Shown here: in pieces, positions 25,598-33,490 of the stretch
Position numbering within the stretch: the first letter of the stretch is position 1
How the letters are laid out: each line of letters begins with the position of its first letter
Source: Halovenus sp.
Lineage (GTDB): Archaea > Halobacteriota > Halobacteria > Halobacteriales > Haloarculaceae
Direction: 5' to 3'
Assembly (NCBI GenBank): GCA_003551945.1
Contig: PUNZ01000143.1
Location: 1-33,543 of the forward strand
DNA: 33,543 nucleotides
Notes under the pieces: generated by a model
Seen by the model: only the letters and a program-made list of their open reading frames with translations
What the model was told of the DNA's origin: nothing
The model's database searches: none
Made by a program: the position numbers and the translations under genes

Positions 25598-26029
25598 ATG
25601 CAGGAGTATTCGGATGTTTCACCGGAGACACTGTCCGTTCGAATTATCGATAGCGATATCACCGTCACTTACTCTGACGGCAGGGAGGTCTTCTATCGTG
25701 GGCCAGCAACGCGCACAGAAAGTCCTCACCAGACTGCGCCCGGAAAAGACACACACGTTCTTGTGACTGATGAAAGCGAGACACAAGGCGTGTTACTCTA
25801 TGTGAACGAGGATAGAACAGATGATGCCATCCTCAAAGGTTCCGGCGTCGGACGCGTTCTGTTAGGTCAGGGCGAGGAATCGACGCTCTTTCCGGGTGTC
25901 ACTGTTCGCGGTGGCGGTATCCGTGATGAGATTCTCGTTGATCACGACCTACTCGATGGACGAGTCTTTGTCTTTGAAGAAGACCAGTTCGAAGAATTTG
26001 CGTTCGAGATTGTAGACCGGACCGCATAA
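25598..26029 (+). CDS. Conserved haloarchaeal protein, probably DUF5796 family
   Basis: The ATG at 25598 (MQEYSDVSPETLSVRI) gives 143 residues. The sequence is mostly beta-stranded, with the pattern VTYSDGREVFYRGP near the N-terminus, a mid segment THVLVTDESETQGVLLYV, and GGGIRDEILVDHDLLDGRVF toward the end. I recall this as a haloarchaea-specific conserved protein of unknown function (DUF5796), but could not check it. No signal peptide, membrane helix or catalytic motif is visible. It follows the five-Cys microprotein by one base, suggesting they are expressed together. On the opposite strand a possible small RNA ends just at its stop codon. Confidence 0.8.
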   Translation: MQEYSDVSPETLSVRIIDSDITVTYSDGREVFYRGPATRTESPHQTAPGKDTHVLVTDESETQGVLLYVNEDRTDDAILKGSGVGRVLLGQGEESTLFPGVTVRGGGIRDEILVDHDLLDGRVFVFEEDQFEEFAFEIVDRTA

Positions 26030-26034
26030 AAGCG

Positions 26035-26150
26035 AAAAACTTGACCGCTGGTGGCAAAGCGGTCAGGCGCGAGTCCCCAGCTAGCCGGGCCATATATGGT
26101 CGGGTCAGGTCGCCCGGCAGTTTAGTGTAATCAGTGAAAGACAAAGAGCA
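26035..26150 (-). ncRNA. Candidate leftward small RNA with two hairpins and T-rich end
   Basis: On the minus strand TATATAAAC (26180-26172) is a strong TATA-like box with no gene at the expected distance. The following ~115 bases hold two perfect stems, GCCGGGC (26112-26118 on the complement) with GCCCGGC (26074-26080) and TGACCGCT (26058-26065) with AGCGGTCA (26042-26049), then GTTTTTCGCTTTT (26039-26028), an archaeal T-rich terminator. A promoter, structured body and terminator together suggest an RNA. The hairpins might instead end the convergent coding transcripts. The 87-codon frame starting at 26162 runs antisense to the DUF5796 gene and is rejected. Confidence 0.4.
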
Positions 26151-26211
26151 CCACTCGGTCATACTGCGGGTGTTTATATACTACCACTCTGGTTGCTTCA
26201 AAAGAGAGAAC

Positions 26212-26218
26212 AAAAAAA
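26212..26218 (-). terminator. Oligo-T terminator of the acyl-CoA dehydrogenase gene
   Basis: Seven A residues on the plus strand give seven T residues on the leftward transcript, starting 14 bases beyond the acd stop codon. This fits archaeal intrinsic termination. Confidence 0.55.
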
Positions 26219-26232
26219 CAGCGACGGCCGAA

Positions 26233-27396
26233 TCAGGCGAAGCCTTTGCCCTGTAGCTCGCGAGCGATGATGTTTTTCTGGATTTCCGTCGTTCCCTCGT
26301 AGATTTGCGTAATCTTTGCGTCACGGTAGAACCGCTCGACATCGAAGTCGTTGACGTAGCCTGACCCACCGTGAATCTGAACGGCCTCGTTTGCAACGTC
26401 GACAGCCACGCGGGAGGCGTATTCTTTGGCCATCGAAGCGAGCATCGTCAGGTTGGTGTCATCATGGTCGTTATCGACTGCCCAGGCGGATTTGTAGGTG
26501 AGCAGACGTGCAGCTTCGGTCTTCGTGAACATATCAGCGAGTTTATGCTGGATTGCCTGGAACTCGCCAATGGATTTACCGAACTGCTCGCGCTCTTCGG
26601 CGTATTCGAGTGCGCGCTCTGCAGCACCACGGGCAATACCAACACCCTGTGCGGCAACAGCGGTTCGGGTCTCATCGAAGAACTGCATCTGCTGGAGGAA
26701 TCCTGCACCGCGAGTGCCGACGAGATTCTCCTCTGGCACACGGACATCGTTCAGGATAAGTTCAGCGGTATCGGACGCACGGATACCGAGTTTACCTTCG
26801 ATTTTCTCGGCGTCGAAGCCGTCCCGGTCGGTTTCGATGATAATCTGTGAGAAGCCGTTGTAGCGGCCCTTTGCATCTGGGTCAGTCTGGCAGAGTGCAA
26901 CGACGTAATCTGCGACGGTTCCGTTCGTAATCCACATTTTGTTCCCGTTGATGACCCACTCGTCACCATCCTTTTCGGCCTGCGTGGAAATGGACGATAC
27001 GTCGGAGCCAGCGTGTGGTTCGCTGATTGCCGCACCGGTAATCATTTCACCCTCAGTAACCGGACGCAGATACTGTTCTTTTTGCTCTTCCGTACCGAAG
27101 CTCGTCAGCACTTCTGTCCCGAACGCCGTCGAAATGAGCGACAGACCAATACCCGGGTCAGCAGCGAACAACTCTTCTGTGATAATCATTACGTCCTGAT
27201 TGGAGTAGCCTGCTCCACCGTACTCCATTGGGATGTGTGGTCCCATCAGGCCCATTTCCGCGGCTTTATCGATGACTTCGTGTGGGTACTTCTCCTCGAC
27301 ATCGTACTCACGAGCGATGGGTTTCACCTCGTTCTCGGCGAACTTTCGCACTTCATCGCGAATCTGTTCTTGCTCCGCGGATAATCCAAACTCCAT
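26233..27396 (-). CDS. acd: Acyl-CoA dehydrogenase
   Basis: The 387-residue FAD enzyme introduces the trans-2 double bond into acyl-CoA and passes electrons to electron-transfer flavoprotein, in beta-oxidation or branched-chain breakdown. Family signatures are [13 protein letters not shown] (119-131) and MWITNG (153-158) at the FAD site, [20 protein letters not shown] in the C-terminal helices, QIHGGSGY and the catalytic Glu367 in [10 protein letters not shown]. The length is typical for the short/medium-chain and isovaleryl types. Substrate chain length cannot be told. It is the only fatty-acid gene in this window, though methylmalonyl-CoA genes lie 4 kb away. The promoter region carries two adjacent inverted repeats that might bind a regulator. 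Confidence 0.94.
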   Translation of the reverse strand: MEFGLSAEQEQIRDEVRKFAENEVKPIAREYDVEEKYPHEVIDKAAEMGLMGPHIPMEYGGAGYSNQDVMIITEELFAADPGIGLSLISTAFGTEVLTSFGTEEQKEQYLRPVTEGEMITGAAISEPHAGSDVSSISTQAEKDGDEWVINGNKMWITNGTVADYVVALCQTDPDAKGRYNGFSQIIIETDRDGFDAEKIEGKLGIRASDTAELILNDVRVPEENLVGTRGAGFLQQMQFFDETRTAVAAQGVGIARGAAERALEYAEEREQFGKSIGEFQAIQHKLADMFTKTEAARLLTYKSAWAVDNDHDDTNLTMLASMAKEYASRVAVDVANEAVQIHGGSGYVNDFDVERFYRDAKITQIYEGTTEIQKNIIARELQGKGFA

Positions 27397-27497
27397 GGTA
27401 ATTACTTAGTGCCCAATACAATAACGGTTCTGAAATGTGAATAAACTCGAATATAGTTTTATTTACTGGCTGTAATCTGACGTATTAGGTTCTCTGG

Positions 27498-27529
27498 CGG
27501 TTTGTAAACCGTCTAGATGTTTTCTAGAC
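27498..27529. promoter_or_regulatory. Two adjacent inverted repeats upstream of acd
   Basis: CGGTTT-GT-AAACCG (27498-27511) and GTCTAGA-TGTTT-TCTAGAC (27511-27529) share one base. They lie about 100-130 bases before the acyl-CoA dehydrogenase start, in the gap after the lipoprotein gene. They may be operator sites or part of the lipoprotein terminator. Confidence 0.35.
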
Positions 27530-27628
27530 TCCGTAGCATTCGCACCGTTCCATACTGAGCGCATCTTTCAGTAGCCACTCGGAGTCATGTAACTCGATAT
27601 TCGCCGTTTTCAACGTCCGCTGTGCCTG

Positions 27629-29191
27629 TTACTCCTCGACATCAAACGCAACGGCGAGTGCCGGGTCCCAAAAGACGAACCGGTATCGTCCTGGTTGGAG
27701 GTCCGGGCAGACACTGAGGCGGTCCACATTTTCATTCTCGGAGATGATACCTTCTTCTGACAATTCAACCGTCCACTCGAATCCATCGCCTGCTGGGTGC
27801 AGTATTCCTTCGTCAGTGTATTCAACCGGCGAATCTGTCTCGTATCCGCGGACATCCTGCCAGCCTTCCTCGGTGTATAACTGGATATTATGTTTCGAAC
27901 TGTTTCCAGTCACGAGTTCTCTTTCCGAAACGTTTGTGAGTGTGATGGCAACTGTCTCCCCTAACTCGTAACTGGTCTCTTCGACACGCATTGACCACGT
28001 TGGTTCGCCATCCGACTCGCGGTCACCGAAGACGATTTTGTCTTCGTCAGTGCCCTGTGGATGTCGCTCAAACTCCTCATCCTCACACTCAAGCGTTTCG
28101 GGAACGACGTCTGGGTCACCATCAGGCTCAATATATCCAGCAAGGGACTCTGGGTCAACGGAACGGCCGTCCTCCGTCGAGACACGCGAGGTCTCACCCC
28201 AGCCATCCGTGATTTCGAAAGCTGCTTCCCCCGGCACTGCACCCTCAAATTTGACGGCCAGTAGTGCCCATGGGTAGGTTATGGCGTCGCCACCCACATC
28301 ACCCTCCGCTTTGACACGGACATCGCCGGTAACCACCTCATCTTCGAGGCTAATGTTCTCGAACGAAAGTTGGTTATAGTTCGTCCGTGGGCCGACAGAA
28401 CCGACCAGCAGGAGCAGTGTATCCTCACGTTCATGCTCTGCGAGAAACTCCTCCACCTCCTCATCGTCTGGGATAACATCAGCGTCGTGTTCGGCTGGCA
28501 GGTCATCCAGTTGGTAGACCACACCGGTTTGGTCAGTCTCAAACTCGTACCATCGTGGTTGGCTTCCGGTACCACCTAGCTGTAACACTGCTGTCTCTTT
28601 CACTGTTGTTTCCTCCATTTCAAAGGGAACCAGTTCAATCGTCTCCTGGTCATCTCCTGGTCCTGTGACCGTTATTTCCCCACCTTCCGGAATCCCTCCG
28701 TCGATATCAGCACGGACCAGCGCGTGTGGGTACGTAATTATATCATTACACGCTTCGGCGTCCTCGTCTTCTCGTGTCGCACGTGCTTCACCGACTACCT
28801 CTCCATCCTCAATTGAGAGATTCTCGACGGTCGCCTGATTGTAACAGCCGTTCGAGCCGATAACACCCACAAGGACCAGTAGTTCCTCAGAGAAGTTGGT
28901 TTCGTCAACGAACTCACCCGTCTCCACGTCAGACCACTCAAGTAACTCACGTTCCGCGGCATCATACGCCGATTGGCTTTGGAACTGATAGGCAATCCCC
29001 TTGGTTTCATCGTCGCGCGTCCACGCTGCTTGTCCACCCGTTCCTAACTGCAGGTGTTCGATGTCACCGACGGTTGTCTCATCGGTCCCGCGGTTTTCTT
29101 CATCACCTTCCTCTTCGAGACATCCCGCAACCAGCGTCCCAACACCAAGGCCACCAGCTAGGAGGGCATCGCGTCTCGTGATATCTCTCAT
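27629..29191 (-). CDS. Tat-exported lipoprotein with duplicated domain and Ig-like C-terminus
   Basis: The 520-residue protein begins with a Tat signal (TRRDALLAGG) and a lipobox ending VAGC with lipidated Cys24, so it is anchored outside the cell. After an acidic linker there are two copies of one domain: residues about 46-165 (LQLGTGGQAAW ... LLVLVGVIGSNGCYNQATVE ... ITYPHALVRADI) and about 200-315 (LQLGGTGSQPRW ... TLLLLVGSVGPRTNYNQLSFE ... ITYPWALLAVKF). The first copy has two extra cysteines, possibly a disulphide. The C-terminal 130 residues look like an immunoglobulin-type domain (YELGETVAITLTNVSE, SKHNIQLYTEEGWQDV). No catalytic motif is seen and the function is unknown; surface binding is possible. 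TACTTATGA (29225-29216) is a TATA-like box about 27 bases upstream. Confidence 0.85.
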   Translation of the reverse strand: MRDITRRDALLAGGLGVGTLVAGCLEEEGDEENRGTDETTVGDIEHLQLGTGGQAAWTRDDETKGIAYQFQSQSAYDAAERELLEWSDVETGEFVDETNFSEELLVLVGVIGSNGCYNQATVENLSIEDGEVVGEARATREDEDAEACNDIITYPHALVRADIDGGIPEGGEITVTGPGDDQETIELVPFEMEETTVKETAVLQLGGTGSQPRWYEFETDQTGVVYQLDDLPAEHDADVIPDDEEVEEFLAEHEREDTLLLLVGSVGPRTNYNQLSFENISLEDEVVTGDVRVKAEGDVGGDAITYPWALLAVKFEGAVPGEAAFEITDGWGETSRVSTEDGRSVDPESLAGYIEPDGDPDVVPETLECEDEEFERHPQGTDEDKIVFGDRESDGEPTWSMRVEETSYELGETVAITLTNVSERELVTGNSSKHNIQLYTEEGWQDVRGYETDSPVEYTDEGILHPAGDGFEWTVELSEEGIISENENVDRLSVCPDLQPGRYRFVFWDPALAVAFDVEE

Positions 29192-29232
29192 AACTGTTTA
29201 ACCCTACGACAGGTTCTCATAAGTACTTCGTG

Positions 29233-29250
29233 AAGAGTGAAATCACTCTT
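29233..29250. promoter_or_regulatory. Palindrome AAGAGTGA/TCACTCTT before the lipoprotein promoter
   Basis: Two perfect 8-base arms (29233-29240 and 29243-29250) with a two-base centre lie just upstream of the lipoprotein TATA-like box and after the leftward NUDIX gene stop at 29290. It could be an operator for the lipoprotein gene or a hairpin ending the NUDIX transcript. Confidence 0.35.
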
Positions 29251-29289
29251 TGAGTCACTGCTGAACGGTCCATCTAGCGCTTGCTGCCC

Positions 29290-29721
29290 TCACTCAATCT
29301 CGTCGTAGTGCTCGTCGATGAACTCGTGAGCCTCCTCGAGGATTTCGCGCGGGCCGTCCTGCGTGATGGTGTTGATTGCCTGTTCGTAATCGCGCCACTG
29401 GAGGTCGCGGTGCTCATGAGAGAGCTCCGCCGACGCCTCAAACGAGTGGGCGATAAAGAGGTGAACGGTTTTGTGTATCGTGTTACCGTTCGCCTCGAAT
29501 ACGTAGTCGTAGTCTTCTCGGAAGCCGTCTATGAGCCGGAAATCATCGATTCCGGCCTCCTCTTTCACTTCGCGGATGGCAGTCTGTTGGAGTTCTTCGC
29601 CGCCTTCGACGCCGCCTTTCGGAAACTCCCAGTCGCCGGGTCTGCTTTTGAGCAGCAGGTACTCCCGGCGGCCACGCGTATCGCGAAAGAGGATGGCTCC
29701 CGCGCTCGTGGCCTCTATCAT
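29290..29721 (-). CDS. NUDIX hydrolase, bis(5'-nucleosyl)-tetraphosphatase type
   Basis: The 143-residue protein fits the diadenosine tetraphosphate hydrolase group, which splits Ap4A and related stress nucleotides. The NUDIX box runs from Gly36 to Ile58 (GGVEGGEELQQTAIREVKEE then AGI), matching G-x5-E-x7-REVKEE-x-G. WEFPKGGVE just before and FLFIAHS-like VHLFIAHSFEAS after support this group. The ATG at 29721 is preceded by a plausible promoter and no closer start is better. It is monocistronic, with the lipoprotein gene starting about 100 bases downstream. Substrate is inferred from the subfamily and not shown. Confidence 0.9.
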   Translation of the reverse strand: MIEATSAGAILFRDTRGRREYLLLKSRPGDWEFPKGGVEGGEELQQTAIREVKEEAGIDDFRLIDGFREDYDYVFEANGNTIHKTVHLFIAHSFEASAELSHEHRDLQWRDYEQAINTITQDGPREILEEAHEFIDEHYDEIE

Positions 29722-29846
29722 TATCAGTACATACTCGACCCCCCGTTAAGAGAATGTCGGAGTGGCTGACTGATTCATGACGACCCATCCCCCGCTCACA
29801 ACCGCCCTTCGATAGTGTTAGAAAGGACCGGTACAGAATCAGGCAT

Positions 29847-29960
29847 ATGGGTCTGTCTCGCTCAGGTGCCGCTCTCTTTCATCACACACTTGAGTGCGTG
29901 CGGGAACCAGTCGAGTATAGCTGTCGAGGGACGTGCGCTGTCAGCGGAGGGAACCGATGA
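29847..29960 (+). CDS. Possible 37-residue leader peptide overlapping ribL
   Basis: An ATG at 29847 opens a 37-codon frame ([20 protein letters not shown] and so on) whose TGA at 29958-29960 overlaps the ribL ATG by the ATGA pattern. It has three cysteines and no known homologue by eye. The overlap suggests translational coupling, but the frame is short and could be chance, and ribL has its own GGAGG site within it. It is reported as a candidate only. Confidence 0.25.
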   Translation: MGLSRSGAALFHHTLECVREPVEYSCRGTCAVSGGNR

Positions 29961-30382
29961 AACGCGTCGTTGCGCAAGGGACATTTGATATCCTTCATCC
30001 CGGTCACGTCCACTATCTCCGCGAGGCGAAAGCAATGGGCGACGAACTGACTGTTATCGTTGCTCGTGTCGATAATGTCACCCACAAAGCTTCCCCAGTG
30101 GTATCTGGGCGTCAACGCGTCGAGATGGTTGAAGCGCTTGAGCCAGTCGATGCTGCCCAGCTTGGCCACCCTGATGATATTTTCATCCCTATCGAGAAGC
30201 TTGAACCCGACATTATCGCGCTTGGCCATGACCAGCACCATGACGGTGATGCCATCAGGAAGGCACTTGCAGAACGTGGGATTGACTGTACTGTTCGCCG
30301 CTGTTCTGCCCGACCTGAAGAAGACGATGAAATGCTTTCAAGTCGAAAAATACTCCGACGGGCCATCGACCAGCGCGGGTAA
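29957..30382 (+). CDS. ribL: FAD synthase (archaeal cytidylyltransferase-like)
   Basis: The start at 29957 ([20 protein letters not shown]) gives 141 residues; the longer frame from 29933 is rejected because GGAGG at 29946-29950 is a good Shine-Dalgarno seven bases before this ATG. It is a nucleotidyltransferase with HxGH (His14 to His17), LGHDQH near residue 90, and ISSSRKI-like [10 protein letters not shown] at the end, the motifs of the archaeal RibL family. RibL adenylates FMN to FAD. Many haloarchaeal starts are leaderless, so this SD-dependent one is notable. It is followed by a double hairpin between convergent genes. Confidence 0.92.
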   Translation: MKRVVAQGTFDILHPGHVHYLREAKAMGDELTVIVARVDNVTHKASPVVSGRQRVEMVEALEPVDAAQLGHPDDIFIPIEKLEPDIIALGHDQHHDGDAIRKALAERGIDCTVRRCSARPEEDDEMLSSRKILRRAIDQRG

Positions 30383-30399
30383 ACTACTCCTACCTACTC

Positions 30400-30448
30400 A
30401 GCCGCAGGCGCGGCTTCCTTGAGGACGGGGGCTTCCCGCCCTCAATTT
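30400..30448. terminator. Double hairpin between ribL and cheF
   Basis: AGCCGC-AGGC-GCGGCT (30400-30415) is a perfect stem. It is followed by TTGAGG-A-CGGG, loop GGCTT, CCCG-C-CCTCAA (30419-30445), an 11-position stem with one A-C mismatch, then TTT. Lying between convergent genes, it probably ends transcription from either side. Its two-hairpin form also recalls the right ends of IS200/IS605-type elements. Confidence 0.5.
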
Positions 30449-30459
30449 CCGCTAATCGA

Positions 30460-31329
30460 TTATTGTTCGTTCATTGCCTCGCTTGCTAAATTCCGACCAT
30501 GTGCGTTGAGTGCTACTTCTGTCCGGACGCGGATTTCATCTACTGCCCCGACCTCGAGTAGCTTCTGATAAATCTCTTCGACCTCGTCAACCGAGATACC
30601 GACAAAGTCGGCCATCTCAAACGGTGAGACGCCGGAATACAGTGCCATCAGTACTTGACTCTCTATCTCGGTCAACTCGTGGTCATTTTGTCTGTCCTCG
30701 ATAACGTGTCCAAGCAACCGTTCAAGCGCTTGCACGTGCCAGTCCATGCCAGAAAAGTGCGTTTCGACGCTTCGTTCTTGACTGTCGGTGTGTTCTACCT
30801 GTACCACCGATCGTTGCTCTCCCATTACCTGCTGTGTTGCTGTTTTAATCGTCCCGACGTCATCAAGTGGGAAACTGACTCGCTTGCTTCCCGGCAAGCC
30901 GAGCGTAATTTGGTCGCCATCCAACCCAAAGCGGGCTTTCGACCACGCTGCATTCTCCTGTACGACACCACCAACTATCGCAGGAGACTTTGCGAGAATG
31001 ATGGCATTCTGAAGCGCCGCCCGGCAGTATTCGATACCGAACGCCTCGCTGTCTTGCGTATCCAGTAAGACAATGGTATTTCCAATACGAAATGGGGTCG
31101 CAGATGCTGTGCGTTCAGGGAGAGAGACGGGAATGTCAGCCTCATCGAGTACCGTGATTTTCCCGTGAGGGATTGCTTGTTTCCCCCCGTTTGTCGAGAG
31201 AATCAATCGCTCGCTCGTCAGTATCACCCGACAGGAGTTCCAGGAGGGGTCTTCGACTGGCTGTCCATCCTTGACAGCATACAGGTAATCACCAGCAGAA
31301 TCGACGAGCTTCTGTTCCCCTGTACTCAT
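30460..31329 (-). CDS. cheF: Taxis protein CheF
   Basis: CheF (DUF439) is an archaea-specific adaptor that binds CheY and the archaellum motor switch complex, so that chemotaxis signals reach the motor. The 289-residue protein has the family start with EQKLVDSAGDYLYAVKDGQP and W-x-SCRVILTSERLIL (30-44), a central beta-rich part, and a C-terminal winged-helix-like region (LTEIESQVLMALYSGVSPFE, then FVGISVDEVEEIYQKLLEVG). Length is normal. In most haloarchaea cheF lies inside the che-arl cluster; here it stands alone between ribL and the epimerase gene, so it is either an extra paralogue or a moved copy. TTAAATATGC on the minus strand (31371-31362) gives its own promoter. Confidence 0.9.
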   Translation of the reverse strand: MSTGEQKLVDSAGDYLYAVKDGQPVEDPSWNSCRVILTSERLILSTNGGKQAIPHGKITVLDEADIPVSLPERTASATPFRIGNTIVLLDTQDSEAFGIEYCRAALQNAIILAKSPAIVGGVVQENAAWSKARFGLDGDQITLGLPGSKRVSFPLDDVGTIKTATQQVMGEQRSVVQVEHTDSQERSVETHFSGMDWHVQALERLLGHVIEDRQNDHELTEIESQVLMALYSGVSPFEMADFVGISVDEVEEIYQKLLEVGAVDEIRVRTEVALNAHGRNLASEAMNEQ

Positions 31330-31376
31330 TGACGCGCTCTATGTCGAACTAGTCCGCCCTGCATATTTAATTGCTG

Positions 31377-31404
31377 CTGAGCCTCCTGCGCGGTTCCGGC
31401 TCAG
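31377..31404 (-). terminator. Hairpin at the 3' end of the epimerase gene
   Basis: CTGAGCC (31377-31383) and GGCTCAG (31398-31404) form a perfect 7-bp stem that overlaps the mce stop codon. On the leftward RNA it is followed by AATTAAATATG, so termination and the cheF promoter are close together. Confidence 0.4.
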
Positions 31405-31811
31405 TGTTCGACGAACTCGAGCAGAATGCCGCCAGTGGATTTTGGATGCAAAAAAGCAACCTCATGGCCCCAGGCACCGGGTCGTGGTTCTTCGTCGATA
31501 CACTCGATGCCTGCAGATTTCGCGATTTCCAGCGACTGGTCGATATCGGTTGTCTCAACGGCGAGATGATGAATTCCGTTCCCGTTCCGTTCAAGGTAGG
31601 TTGCGATGGTTCCATCGGAGTCCTGTGGCTCTAATAACTCAAAATAGCCGTTTCCGAAATCAAGGAAGACCACGGTCATTCCGTTAAACGTCTCACGGTG
31701 AACGTCTTCGCAGCCAAATAACTGGCTATACTGGGTTGCAAGGGTATCAGCGTCTGTTGTTGCGATACCGGCATGGTCGAACGCAGTCTCTGGCAGTTGG
31801 TCGCCTGTCAT
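31401..31811 (-). CDS. mce: Methylmalonyl-CoA epimerase
   Basis: The 136-residue VOC-fold protein interconverts (2R)- and (2S)-methylmalonyl-CoA next to the mutase. Metal ligands are visible: His13 in FDHAGIAT, His82 in GIHHLAVET, and Glu132 in LLEFVEH at the end. FELLEPQ and the [17 protein letters not shown] loop are family hallmarks. The stop lies inside a hairpin. The start overlaps the mutase stop by ATGA (31808-31811), so both subunits of the pathway are coupled. Length is normal and assignment is firm. Confidence 0.95.
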   Translation of the reverse strand: MTGDQLPETAFDHAGIATTDADTLATQYSQLFGCEDVHRETFNGMTVVFLDFGNGYFELLEPQDSDGTIATYLERNGNGIHHLAVETTDIDQSLEIAKSAGIECIDEEPRPGAWGHEVAFLHPKSTGGILLEFVEH

Positions 31812-33490
31812 ACTGCAGTCCCCGGGTTATATTCGCCAAATTCGTCACGGAGCGTGTGACAAATTTCACCAGTTGTCGCGTACACTTTCACTGCATCCAC
31901 AATATACGGAAGCAGATTATCATCACCGCGGGCGGCTTGGGCAAGGGCTGTGAGTTTGGCATCGACAGCCTCGTCATCCCGTTCTGCCCGGACCTCATCA
32001 AGCCGTCTTTGCTGGGCTCGCTGTTGCTCTGCGGAGACTTCTTCGATATCCACATGCTCTTTTTCATCAACTTTGAACTTGTTGACACCAACGATAATCC
32101 GCTCGCCCGACTCAATCTCTCGCTGGCGTTCGAACGCTGTATCCTGAATCTGACGTTGGACCCATTGTGACTCGATTGCTTGGCGCATCCCGCCACGCTC
32201 TCTGATTTCATCCAGCAACTCGAAGGCTTCTTGTTCAACTGAGTCCGTGAGCGATTCGACGTAGTAGCTGCCCGCTAACGGGTCAATGGTATCTGCAGCA
32301 CCTGACTCGTGGGCAAGTATCTGCTGGGTTCGAAGCGCGGTTCGGACAGACTTCTCGGTGGGGAGTGAGAGCGCCTCATCTTTTCCGTTGGTGTGCAAGC
32401 TTTGGGTCCCGCCGAGAACCGCTGCAAGCGCCTGATAGGCAACGCGGACGACGTTGTTTTCGACTTGCTGTGCGGTCAGCATCGAGCCAGCGGTCTGGGT
32501 GTGGAATTTCAGTTGCTTGGATTTCGGATTCTGTGCGTCAAACCGTTCATCCATAATCTCCGCCCACATCCGTCGTGCGGCACGGAACTTTGCAACCTCC
32601 TCTAAGATGTTGTTGTGTCCGTTGAAAAAGAACGAGAGCTGTGGGGCGAACTCATCAACGTCAAGGCCAGCCTCAATCGCGGCTTCGACGTACTCCATGC
32701 CGTTCCCGAGGGTGAATGCAAGCTCCTGTGCGGCGGTTGAGCCGGCTTCGCGGACGTGATAGCCGGAGATTGAGATGGTGTTGAACTTCGGCGTTTCTTC
32801 GGCACAGAACTCGAAGATATCGGTGATGATGCGCATCGAGGGCTCCGGCGGGAAAATGTAGGTGTTCCGCGCAATGTACTCTTTGAGGATATCGTTCTGA
32901 ATCGTTCCGCGGAGTTCTGACCGGTCGACGCCCTGTTGGTCACCAACAGCGATATACATCGCAAGCAGGACGGAGGCGGGCGCGTTGATTGTCATGCTGG
33001 TCGAGACTTCATCGAGTGGAATCCCATCAAAAACGGTCTCCATATCTCGCAGCGAGTCAATGGCGACTCCTGCTTTCCCAACCTCACCGGTTGCCATGCT
33101 GTCATCCGAGTCGTAGCCCATCTGTGTTGGCAGGTCGAACGCCATTGAGAGACCAGTCTGTCCCTCATCCAGCAGATAGTGAAACCGCTCGTTGGTCTCT
33201 GTTGCTGTTCCCATCCCAGCATACTGTCGCATGGTCCAGAGGCGGCCGCGGTAGCCAGTTGGATAGACACCGCGCGTGTACGGCTCCTCACCTGGGAAGC
33301 CCAGCTCTTCCTGATAGTCTACTTCACCACGGTCTGCGGGGGTGTAGAGCCGCTTTACCTCCTGACCACCAGTATCGGTTTCGAACGTTTCTTTTCGTTC
33401 GCCAAATCGCTCAAGTACTGGGTCGAGTTGTTCGTCCTCCCAGCGGTCTTTGGCCGACCGAATTTCGTCGAGTTCGTCGGCAGTGAACAT
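31808..33490 (-). CDS. mcmA: Methylmalonyl-CoA mutase, large (catalytic) subunit
   Basis: The 560-residue protein is the catalytic barrel of adenosylcobalamin-dependent methylmalonyl-CoA mutase, which converts (R)-methylmalonyl-CoA to succinyl-CoA and back. It is used in propionate or branched-chain breakdown and in the methylaspartate cycle or 3-hydroxypropionate-type steps of haloarchaea. [17 protein letters not shown], the substrate region [26 protein letters not shown] (catalytic His) and [15 protein letters not shown] are all present. The cobalamin-binding domain (DxHxxG) is absent, as in archaeal two-subunit enzymes; the small subunit must be encoded elsewhere. A TATA-like GACTTAACC lies about 30 bases upstream of the ATG at 33490. 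Confidence 0.96.
   Translation of the reverse strand: MFTADELDEIRSAKDRWEDEQLDPVLERFGERKETFETDTGGQEVKRLYTPADRGEVDYQEELGFPGEEPYTRGVYPTGYRGRLWTMRQYAGMGTATETNERFHYLLDEGQTGLSMAFDLPTQMGYDSDDSMATGEVGKAGVAIDSLRDMETVFDGIPLDEVSTSMTINAPASVLLAMYIAVGDQQGVDRSELRGTIQNDILKEYIARNTYIFPPEPSMRIITDIFEFCAEETPKFNTISISGYHVREAGSTAAQELAFTLGNGMEYVEAAIEAGLDVDEFAPQLSFFFNGHNNILEEVAKFRAARRMWAEIMDERFDAQNPKSKQLKFHTQTAGSMLTAQQVENNVVRVAYQALAAVLGGTQSLHTNGKDEALSLPTEKSVRTALRTQQILAHESGAADTIDPLAGSYYVESLTDSVEQEAFELLDEIRERGGMRQAIESQWVQRQIQDTAFERQREIESGERIIVGVNKFKVDEKEHVDIEEVSAEQQRAQQRRLDEVRAERDDEAVDAKLTALAQAARGDDNLLPYIVDAVKVYATTGEICHTLRDEFGEYNPGTAV

Noticed and set aside
26043-26090. tRNA-like T-arm (GCGAGTCCC) in the 26 kb gap
   Set aside because: No matching acceptor, D or anticodon arm could be built around it.
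25899-26162. Leftward 87-codon frame after a TATA-like box
   Set aside because: The TATA box is only 11-18 bases from this ATG, too close for a leaderless start, and most of the frame is antisense to a conserved gene. The promoter is better explained by a small RNA.
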